From positions 1-14,013 of the forward strand of contig JARVJS010000008.1 in assembly GCA_029776125.1 (NCBI GenBank): DNA of 14,013 bases, in the 5' to 3' direction. Below are positions 1-4,832 of this stretch, piece after piece. The position numbers and the translations under genes were made by a program. Each line of letters opens with the position of its first letter. Within the stretch, counting starts at the first letter, position 1. Under the pieces are notes generated by a model. That model did not search any database. It was not told the origin of the DNA and saw only the letters and a list, made by a program, of their open reading frames with translations. The DNA comes from Nitrososphaeria archaeon. GTDB lineage: Archaea; Thermoproteota; Nitrososphaeria; JACIWG01.

Positions 1-2
1 TT

Positions 3-218
3 TCACTTCTTTTAGAAGCTTCTCAGATTAAAATCAAAAAAGAAAAAATAAAGAATATAACTAAATTTTATAGTATTTTACAAGAACATTATCACCTTCG
101 CTCAGAAGGTGATAGTATGGTCGTTGAGTCATACAAGGATCCCTTTGAACCGGCATGGCTCAGGGATCTTTGCCTTAAAAAAGACGTGGAGAGAGCCCTC
201 GAGCTCTCTTCACGTTAA
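3..218 (+). CDS. Possible C-terminal end of a gene cut by the window edge (71 codons)
   Basis: A frame is open from the window edge to a TAA at 216-218. Its first ~30 codons are AT-rich and lysine-rich, like the rest of the window. The second half (from about 86) is GC-rich and uses codons such as CGC, CCG, CTC and GTC that the neighbouring genes avoid. That half also coincides with a run of strong inverted repeats, so it may be a structured RNA instead. An internal ATG at 117 has GGTGAT just upstream, so a short peptide starting there is another reading. I recognise no family. Terminator-type hairpins follow directly. Whether this is protein, RNA or both is unresolved. Confidence 0.35.
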   Translation, partial: SLLLEASQIKIKKEKIKNITKFYSILQEHYHLRSEGDSMVVESYKDPFEPAWLRDLCLKKDVERALELSSR

Positions 219-282
219 TTCTTGCCTGCCCGGGGCAAGTCTGGCTCCCTCACCAGACTTGCCCGCAGTGGCGGGCTTTTTT
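86..282 (+). ncRNA. Candidate structured RNA: five consecutive hairpins ending in a terminator
   Basis: This stretch is much richer in G+C than its surroundings and contains back-to-back hairpins. H1 (90-114) has a 10-bp stem TATCACCTTC/GAAGGTGATA. H2 (about 132-166) pairs AAGGATCCCT with AGGGATCTTT, with one G-U pair. H3 (184-215) pairs 13 bases, ACGTGGAGAGAGC with GCTCTCTTCACGT, with one G-U pair. H4 (233-264) has a 12-bp stem GGGCAAGTCTGG/CCAGACTTGCCC. A terminator hairpin lies at 261-276 with a T run to 282. A weak -10-like TATAGT at 71-76 would start transcription just before H1, but there is no matching -35. The same DNA can be read as the end of an open frame, so the call is tentative. 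Confidence 0.42.
261..282 (+). terminator. Rho-independent terminator, overlapping an alternative hairpin
   Basis: GCCCGC (261-266) pairs with GCGGGC (271-276), followed by six T. The left arm overlaps the 3' arm of the 12-bp hairpin 233-264, so the two structures exclude each other. The GCGGGC-T6-ATTGG end resembles the terminators at 3742 and 13824. Confidence 0.75.
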
Positions 283-289
283 ATTGGGT

Positions 290-511
290 TTAGTTATCCA
301 GGGTTGCGTTTGGGTCGGTTAGGATTGACCTGGCGTATTCCTCATCCGCTCCCGATTCTATCAGGGCTCTCATTATGTCCACTTTCATCTTTCTTTCTAT
401 CAGGAATTCTTGTTGTTCCTCTGGTGGTAGTTGCAGGAGTTGCTTTATTTGTTCGTTGTCTAAGAGAAGTTCCTCTCTTAGAAACTTCACCGTGAATTCA
501 ATTTTGTTCAT
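290..511 (-). CDS. Small helical orphan protein, 73 aa
   Basis: I start this gene at the ATG complementary to 509-511 because AAGGAGGT lies at the right distance before it; a longer upstream extension lacks a ribosome-binding site. The protein is charged and predicted mostly helical, with glutamate/glutamine-rich segments (LPPEEQQEFLIERK) and no membrane segment or cysteine. I recognise no family. Its promoter and leader share an identical 31-bp block with those of the 455-aa gene upstream on the same strand, so the two are probably co-regulated. Its 3' end faces the plus-strand terminator at 261-282. A small DNA-binding or accessory protein is possible but not shown. Confidence 0.72.
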   Translation of the reverse strand: MNKIEFTVKFLREELLLDNEQIKQLLQLPPEEQQEFLIERKMKVDIMRALIESGADEEYARSILTDPNATLDN

Positions 512-521
512 TTTTACCTCC

Positions 522-552
522 TTATGTTGTATTAACAATATTATAACAAAAA
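522..552 (-). repeat. 31-bp promoter/operator block, copy 1
   Basis: This block is identical to 2005-2035. It covers the -10 box and the start of the transcript and contains the dyad TTGT-N4-ACAA (TTGTTAATACAA on the minus strand), which sits where a repressor would block the start site. Identity outside the core hexamers suggests a shared operator rather than a chance promoter match. Confidence 0.6.
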
Positions 553-569
553 TATAACTATTTTGTCAA
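540..569 (-). promoter_or_regulatory. Sigma-70 promoter of the 73-aa gene
   Basis: On the minus strand TTGACA (564-569) is followed after 18 bp by a perfect TATAAT (540-545). The -10 region and start site lie within the 31-bp block shared with the promoter at 2023-2051. Confidence 0.75.
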
Positions 570-596
570 AACGCTTATTTGGGAAATATATATTTT

Positions 597-1964
597 TCAT
601 TGATCAGAAAACAGATTTATTACTTCATCGGGGTTTGATTTATTTATGAAGAACAACTGTTTTGCCTTTTCTTTAACAATGTAGAAATATTTGTGAGCGT
701 TTCTACTTGTATCAAATATTACTATGTCTGCATTGGAAATGGTGTCTATTTTGGCAATGGTTTTTTCTGCTTCTACAAATTTTACATCACAAGTAGGTAG
801 TTTTTGTTGAAGTTGTTCCTTTTCTTTGGAATTCCAGGTACCGCCTACAACAACAATGGTTTGATATTCAGGTATGATAGTTTTTTTAGTTTCTAATATT
901 TTTCTTTCCTGTTCTGGGATGATTATATCGTTTGATATTTCTTTGTTTATTTCTTGTGCCTGTTCAAGTTTTTGTATTTCCTGTTCAAGTCGTTCTATTC
1001 TTGTTTTAAGATAATAGTTTTCTTTAAGCAGTTCTGTTAATTGTTTTTCTTTGCTTTGCTCTGATGCTTTGCTTATTGCTTTGTATTTAAAGTCAAGTTC
1101 GTTAAGTTGTTTACGAAGGGTTTTTAATTGAGTTCGAAGGTCTCTGTTTTCTTTGGAAATATTGCCACAATATTTCCAAACTTGATTTAATTTGTTCACA
1201 TAAGAAAATATTTTCCTACCATAAGCTTCAACGACACTTGATACAGAATCGTAGTGATATTTTGCTTCTTTCATTGCTTTTATGTTCACTTCGTAAAATA
1301 TGAGAAAGCCTCTTTTAACTTTATTAAATCTTTGAGTAGTTTCATCGTATTCACAGCCAAATTTTTTTGCAATATCATGCCAATTTATGTCTTCAATATT
1401 TTTAAAATCTTCTTCTTCAAAAAGATAACGCTCAAGTTCTACTATATCAGGCAATTCACTACTGCTATTTTTTAAAATTTTTTCATAGTCTTTATGTTTT
1501 GCTCTTGCTTGTTCAGCCAACTGAAAGTAATATTCGTATTCTTTGATTAATTCAGGAATATATTTGTGATTGAACATGTTTTGGGAATAGTAATAAAAAA
1601 TCATCATCTCTGGGGTGAGTCCTTCATCGTGCATTGCGGGACATTTATTTTCAGTAAAAATCTCTTTAAGCCTTTCTATAGGAAAATTTTGATAACCATA
1701 AAATTCAATATATTGCTTGTTCCTTTTAATTATTGGCTCAAAAAATTCTGGTAAACCATTTTCGTGTTTAAATTCTATAATATTTGCGATTTCGGAAATA
1801 GCTTGAACAATATTTTCGTGATTAATTTCGGAATTGAAATATTTTGAAAAATCTTTTCTTAATGCAGGTAGATTATAAAGATTAACAATAATATCTACAA
1901 TAATATGTCGGTTAATTTTTAAAAGTTCATCAACAAGCCTTTTATAATCACGCTTAATTTTCAT
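597..1964 (-). CDS. Coiled-coil protein with a C-terminal DUF2325-like domain, 455 aa
   Basis: The start follows GAGGTAAAA. Residues 1-240 are helical and acidic with many aromatic residues, and match no family I know. Residues about 260-345 form a heptad-rich coiled coil (LRTQLKTLRKQLNEL, LKTRIERLEQEIQKLE), so the protein probably oligomerises. Residues about 365-455 start with a strand and glycine turn (TIVVVGGTW). They continue with ADIVIFDT and a helix containing NAHKYFYIVKEKAK, followed by LFFINKS. That order matches the Rossmann-like DUF2325 fold, in which a VGG turn and an H...(V)KE(K/E)A helix recur. The family's function is not established. The gene is monocistronic with its own promoter and shares an operator-like block with the 73-aa gene. 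A structural or regulatory role for the mobile element is a guess. Confidence 0.85.
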   Translation of the reverse strand: MKIKRDYKRLVDELLKINRHIIVDIIVNLYNLPALRKDFSKYFNSEINHENIVQAISEIANIIEFKHENGLPEFFEPIIKRNKQYIEFYGYQNFPIERLKEIFTENKCPAMHDEGLTPEMMIFYYYSQNMFNHKYIPELIKEYEYYFQLAEQARAKHKDYEKILKNSSSELPDIVELERYLFEEEDFKNIEDINWHDIAKKFGCEYDETTQRFNKVKRGFLIFYEVNIKAMKEAKYHYDSVSSVVEAYGRKIFSYVNKLNQVWKYCGNISKENRDLRTQLKTLRKQLNELDFKYKAISKASEQSKEKQLTELLKENYYLKTRIERLEQEIQKLEQAQEINKEISNDIIIPEQERKILETKKTIIPEYQTIVVVGGTWNSKEKEQLQQKLPTCDVKFVEAEKTIAKIDTISNADIVIFDTSRNAHKYFYIVKEKAKQLFFINKSNPDEVINLFSDQ

Positions 1965-2004
1965 TTTTACCTCACAGATTTTTTTGATAAATTTTTTTTA
2001 CAAA

Positions 2005-2035
2005 TTATGTTGTATTAACAATATTATAACAAAAA
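2005..2035 (-). repeat. 31-bp promoter/operator block, copy 2
   Basis: This is a perfect copy of 522-552, again placed over the -10 box and transcript start, here for the 455-aa gene. About 40 bp of extra untranslated leader separate it from the start codon. Confidence 0.6.
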
Positions 2036-2051
2036 GTGATTCTTTTGTCTA
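2023..2051 (-). promoter_or_regulatory. Promoter of the 455-aa gene
   Basis: On the minus strand TAGACA (2046-2051) is followed after 17 bp by TATAAT (2023-2028). It diverges from the module-1 promoter whose -35 starts at 2084, so about 30 bp separate the two -35 boxes and a regulator bound there could affect both. Confidence 0.72.
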
Positions 2052-2083
2052 ATTATAATGGTTCGCCTACCAAAATTTACCAC

Positions 2084-2112
2084 TTGACACCTGTGGGATA
2101 CAGTGGTATTCT
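2084..2112 (+). promoter_or_regulatory. Module 1 promoter (for the restriction-modification genes)
   Basis: TTGACA (2084-2089), a 17-bp spacer and TATTCT (2107-2112). Conservation with the other modules extends upstream (CAAAATTTACCAC) and downstream (GATAGTGTAG), well beyond a normal promoter. The spacer carries the dyad CTGT-N5-ACAG, which is shared with modules 2 and 5 but not with 3 and 4. It is a candidate operator. Confidence 0.8.
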
Positions 2113-2120
2113 GATAGTGT

Positions 2121-2232
2121 AGTAGTTTGGTTCAACCCCTTTCTCTGAGGTTATGTAACCTCAGATCCTTCCTAAAAGGTCATGCCTTAAATATATTATA
2201 ATTAAAGCAAATTCGTCTTTGACGAATTTGCT
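2121..2232 (+). promoter_or_regulatory. Module 1 structured 5' leader
   Basis: The leader begins with a pyrimidine-rich CCCCTTTCTCT. Hairpin 1 (2145-2164) follows, with arms CTGAGGTTA/TAACCTCAG. Next is the conserved ATCCTTCCTAAA with AAGG (2176-2179) able to pair with CCTT (2185-2188). A perfect 12-bp hairpin with a UUU loop lies at 2206-2232 (AGCAAATTCGTC/GACGAATTTGCT), ending shortly before the AGGAGGG ribosome-binding site. The order of elements matches modules 2 and 4. Confidence 0.65.
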
Positions 2233-2259
2233 ATAAAAATATAAAAAAAGGAGGGAAAT

Positions 2260-3084
2260 ATGAATACGAATGTTGTCTACTTTAAATCATCAACAAATAT
2301 GGAAGAAGTTGATAGTAATGCCGTTCATTTAATAGTAACATCACCACCATATTTTAACATTAAAGATTATTCACAAAATAGTGAAAAAAAAGAACAAGAT
2401 GTAGGTGGATGTAAAGAGTATGAAAATTATTTAGAATTATTGCTTAAAGTTTTTTCTGAGTGTGAAAGAGTTTTAGTCCCTAATGGAAAATTATGTATTA
2501 ATATTCCTCTTATGCCTCTAAAGAAAAACAATGAAAGCAAAAAAGGATACACCAGAGAGATGTTAAATATACCTGCAGATATTCATTGCATACTCAAACA
2601 AATACCAACATTTAAATTTTTTGATATGTATATTTGGGAAAGAACAAACTGGACAAAAAAATTAATGTTTGGTTCTTATCCTTATCCGCCAAATTTTTAT
2701 GCACAAAATTATTGTGAATTTATTTATGTTTATGTTAAAGAAGGGAAACCACTAAAAAGAACTAAAAAACAAAAAGAATTTTCAAAATTAACACAAAAAG
2801 AATGGATTGAATATACATCTCAAATATGGAGAATTCCAGTTCCACCTAAGTCAGATATTGCTTATGGTATTCATCCTGCAATTATGCCAGAAGAAATTGC
2901 TAAGAGATTAATAAAATTATATTCTTTTGTTGATGATATAGTTTTGGATCCTTTTACTGGCTCTGGAACAACACTTGCAGTTGCTAAAAAATTAGGAAGA
3001 CAGTTTATTGGGTATGAATTATATGAAAAATATAGACCGGTAATAGAAAACAAAATATTTATGAATTCTACAGTGCTTTTTTAA
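2260..3084 (+). CDS. DNA methyltransferase, N4-cytosine/N6-adenine type, 274 aa
   Basis: This enzyme would transfer a methyl group from S-adenosylmethionine to an exocyclic amino group in DNA and protect the host from the adjacent endonuclease. The catalytic motif IV, TSPPY, is at residues 27-31 and the SAM-binding motif I, DPFTGSGTT, at 230-238. The IV-before-I order is that of beta-class enzymes (N6_N4_Mtase family). SPPY rather than DPPY favours N4-methylcytosine, but N6-adenine is not excluded. The middle region (about 60-210) holds the target-recognition part and matches no specificity I can name. Length is normal for the family. The start follows AAAGGAGGGAAAT. The gene is first in a two-gene unit, 17 bp before the endonuclease, behind module 1. 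Confidence 0.93.
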   Translation: MNTNVVYFKSSTNMEEVDSNAVHLIVTSPPYFNIKDYSQNSEKKEQDVGGCKEYENYLELLLKVFSECERVLVPNGKLCINIPLMPLKKNNESKKGYTREMLNIPADIHCILKQIPTFKFFDMYIWERTNWTKKLMFGSYPYPPNFYAQNYCEFIYVYVKEGKPLKRTKKQKEFSKLTQKEWIEYTSQIWRIPVPPKSDIAYGIHPAIMPEEIAKRLIKLYSFVDDIVLDPFTGSGTTLAVAKKLGRQFIGYELYEKYRPVIENKIFMNSTVLF

Positions 3085-3101
3085 GTGAAAGGAGGGAAAA
3101 T

Positions 3102-3701
3102 ATGGTTAGTATAGAAGATCTAGTAATTGTGAATGCTAGCGAAGAAATGTTGATAGTTGCAAACTATTTTGCAAAGAAGAGAATACTATATGAATACCCA
3201 AGAAAAGGATATGGCGAATATAATCAAAACCATTTATTGAATATTCGTAATGGTTATGTTGGAGAGTATTGTTTTTTTGAGTACATACATAATTACTTAA
3301 CAGAAAAATTTGGTAATTTAAAACCAATTGATAGGTATTTGAAAGTAAAAAATTATTTAGCATATAAGATGATAATCGGTCAAGTTCAACCAGATTGGGA
3401 TTTTTTGATAGTTGGCAAATCAGTAGAGATAAAAACTTATGGAACTAAAGTTTTAGAAAAAATTGAGCAAGTTTTTAATTATAATCTTTTTATAGATGTA
3501 GAGCAAGTTAAAGAAACATTTGTTCCTGATATTTATGTTCAGTGTTTTTTGGTAAAAAATCAAGAAAAATTATCTTGTGTTTTAGCAGGTTATCATGAAG
3601 GGTTACCTAGTAAAGTTTGCGAAGATATTCCTAAGCCAGCATATTGTATTCCTGTTAAAGAATTAAACCCTATTAAAGAATTGCTTGAATTAATAATTTA
3701 A
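3102..3701 (+). CDS. Putative type II restriction endonuclease, PD-(D/E)XK fold, 199 aa
   Basis: The assignment rests on motif and context. Residues 97-111 contain PDWD, a strand and then EIK (Asp98 or Asp100, Glu109, Lys111), the metal-binding core of PD-(D/E)XK nucleases. An upstream GYVGEY (Glu55) is placed like the family's helical glutamate. The gene lies 17 bp after the methyltransferase, has its own GGAGGG site, and is followed at once by a terminator, so the pair is a self-contained restriction-modification cassette. No separate controller gene is visible. The rest of the sequence matches no endonuclease I recognise, so the recognition site is unknown. Its codons are even more AT-rich than those of the following operon, consistent with acquisition as a unit. 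Confidence 0.78.
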   Translation: MVSIEDLVIVNASEEMLIVANYFAKKRILYEYPRKGYGEYNQNHLLNIRNGYVGEYCFFEYIHNYLTEKFGNLKPIDRYLKVKNYLAYKMIIGQVQPDWDFLIVGKSVEIKTYGTKVLEKIEQVFNYNLFIDVEQVKETFVPDIYVQCFLVKNQEKLSCVLAGYHEGLPSKVCEDIPKPAYCIPVKELNPIKELLELII

Positions 3702-3707
3702 CTTTTT

Positions 3708-3753
3708 AGCCCGCAAGGAGTCTCTCTTAAGAGAGCCCTAAGCGGGCTTTTTT
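3708..3753 (+). terminator. Terminator after the restriction-modification genes
   Basis: AGCCCGC (3708-3714) pairs with GCGGGCT (3742-3748), enclosing a second palindrome CTCTCTTAAGAGAG (3722-3735), and is followed by a T run. A near copy lies at 13788-13835. Confidence 0.85.
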
Positions 3754-3767
3754 ATTGGCTTTATGCC

Positions 3768-3788
3768 TGGTGGAAAATTTTTCCACCA
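3768..3788. repeat. Palindrome TGGTGGAAAA-T-TTTTCCACCA, copy 1
   Basis: This perfect 10+1+10 palindrome lies between the terminator T run and the module 2 promoter. It recurs at 9323-9349 and 13850-13870 in the same position relative to terminator and promoter. It could be an operator, a partition-type site or an RNA hairpin. Confidence 0.7.
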
Positions 3789-3814
3789 AACTTTCGCCTA
3801 CCAAAATTTACCAC

Positions 3815-3843
3815 TTGACACCTGTGGGATACAGTGGTATTCT
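3815..3843 (+). promoter_or_regulatory. Module 2 promoter (nuclease/amidoligase operon)
   Basis: TTGACA (3815-3820), a 17-bp spacer and TATTCT (3838-3843). The core is identical to modules 1 and 5, including the spacer dyad and the GATAGTGTAG that follows. Confidence 0.8.
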
Positions 3844-3851
3844 GATAGTGT

Positions 3852-3950
3852 AGAAGTTTGGTTTTTTCTTCCTTTCTCTGAACCTTCAGAAAGGTTCAGA
3901 TCCTACCTAAAAAGGCAAGTCCTTAGTTTTATCAATCCACTTAGTGGATT
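3852..3950 (+). promoter_or_regulatory. Module 2 structured 5' leader
   Basis: Hairpin 1 (3878-3899) pairs CTGAACCTT with AAGGTTCAG around CAGA. Its stem differs from module 1 at several positions yet stays fully paired. Next come ATCCTACCTAAA and the AAGG (3912-3915)/CCTT (3921-3924) element, then hairpin AATCCAC-TTA-GTGGATT (3934-3950) about 16 bp before the ribosome-binding site. Confidence 0.65.
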
Positions 3951-3976
3951 AGATTTATTAATTTTCGGAGGATATT

Positions 3977-4729
3977 ATGTATTTAACAATTTCATCTATT
4001 AAAGATTATTTATCATGTCCTTTTAAATTCAGATTATCACACGTTGAAAGATTACAGAAAAAGGTTCCAAAGGCAATTTTAGCTTTTGGAACGATTATTC
4101 ACTTTTCTATTGCAAAATATTACGAAGAAAAAGTTATTCCAAAGGAAACTTTTAAAGCTATTTGGCAGGCGGAGGCAGAAACAGAATATGAATACTCAAA
4201 TGGAGACACACACGAAGTTTTACTTGAACAAGGAGAAAAAATTCTTGAAAAGTGGCACTCTCACGAGGAAACTCCTCATGAGGCAACTACAGTGGAAAAA
4301 CAACGCTACATTGAAATTGCAGGAAAAGTTCCTTTTTGGTCTACGATTGACTTTACGGGAGAGAATGGTAATTTGCTGCTTGATTGGAAAACCGCTTCTG
4401 CAAAGTATCCTGATTGTAAAGCAAAACTTGACCTGCAACTTACCGCCTACTCTTATGTTCTTGCTGAAACAGAGAAAATGCCAACAAAAGTAGGCTTTGG
4501 AGTTTTTATCAAAAAGAAAACTCCTGAAATACAGTATCTGTTTTCAACAAGAACAAAAGAGGATTTAAAAAACTTTGAAAAAATAGCTTTAAAAGTGTGG
4601 GAAAGTATTCAAGATGAGTTTTTTGTAAAAACACCAGGTATGCAGTGTAGTTGGTGTGATTATTTACCAATATGCACTGATGAACCTGAAGCAGAAAACT
4701 TTTACATAGTAGTCCCGCCAAGATACTAA
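3977..4729 (+). CDS. RecB/Cas4-like PD-(D/E)XK nuclease with probable Fe-S cluster, 250 aa
   Basis: This is a predicted DNA exonuclease of the PDDEXK_1 (RecB/AddB/Cas4) superfamily. It opens with the family's SSIKDYLSCPFKFR (Cys14). Catalytic candidates follow in order: His42 in GTIIHFSI, Asp125 in STIDF, Asp136-Trp-Lys138 (the D/ExK core) and the Q154-x3-Y158 motif. At the C-terminus CSWCDYLPIC supplies Cys224, Cys227 and Cys233. With Cys14 this gives the four-cysteine pattern that holds a 4Fe-4S cluster in Cas4 and AddB. No cas genes or repeats are nearby, so this is not a CRISPR protein. In mobile elements such enzymes act in recombination or DNA end processing. The start follows CGGAGGA. 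It is the first gene of the module 2 operon. Confidence 0.88.
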   Translation: MYLTISSIKDYLSCPFKFRLSHVERLQKKVPKAILAFGTIIHFSIAKYYEEKVIPKETFKAIWQAEAETEYEYSNGDTHEVLLEQGEKILEKWHSHEETPHEATTVEKQRYIEIAGKVPFWSTIDFTGENGNLLLDWKTASAKYPDCKAKLDLQLTAYSYVLAETEKMPTKVGFGVFIKKKTPEIQYLFSTRTKEDLKNFEKIALKVWESIQDEFFVKTPGMQCSWCDYLPICTDEPEAENFYIVVPPRY

Positions 4730-4759
4730 TTCATGATCAACTTTTATTTTTCTCTTAAT

Positions 4760-4795
4760 CTCTTAAAAGTTTCTACTTTGTAGAGCTTTTAAGAG
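4760..4795 (+). promoter_or_regulatory. Nested hairpin before the amidoligase gene
   Basis: CTCTTAAAAG (4760-4769) pairs with CTTTTAAGAG (4786-4795). Inside is a second stem CTAC-TTT-GTAG (4773-4783). It lies about 25 bp before the GGAGG site. No TTGACA-type promoter is visible here, so it is probably an intercistronic RNA element (processing, stability or weak termination). Confidence 0.5.
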
Positions 4796-4832
4796 TAATT
4801 AAAATTTATTAAATTATTTTGGAGGTTTTAAT

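Noticed and set aside
86..220. tRNA or tmRNA in the GC-rich hairpin region
   Set aside because: No TTCGA-type T-loop, anticodon arm geometry or CCA end can be found. The stems are simple hairpins.
109..495. 128-codon plus-strand open frame
   Set aside because: It runs across the terminator and antisense to the 73-aa gene, which has a proper ribosome-binding site and promoter. Its composition is not protein-like.
3708..3950. Modules considered as a CRISPR or integron-type repeat array
   Set aside because: The spacing is kilobases with genes between, and each copy has terminator, promoter and leader order, so these are control modules.
3763..4002. 79-codon open frame over the module 2 promoter and leader
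   Set aside because: It covers the palindrome, promoter and leader hairpins, has no ribosome-binding site, and overlaps the real start at 3977.
4086..4493. Alternative frame inside the nuclease gene
   Set aside because: It is a shadow of a gene with complete catalytic motifs in the other frame.
3977..4729. Nuclease read as a CRISPR Cas4
   Set aside because: No cas1, cas2 or repeat array in the window. The same four-cysteine nuclease core is common in phage and plasmid recombination proteins.
4770..4785. TTTCTACTTTGTAGA resembles a Cas12a direct repeat
   Set aside because: There is a single hairpin with no spacers or repeats and no cas12a gene. The same core at 8403 is part of a different hairpin. 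It is better explained as one of the UUU-loop hairpins.
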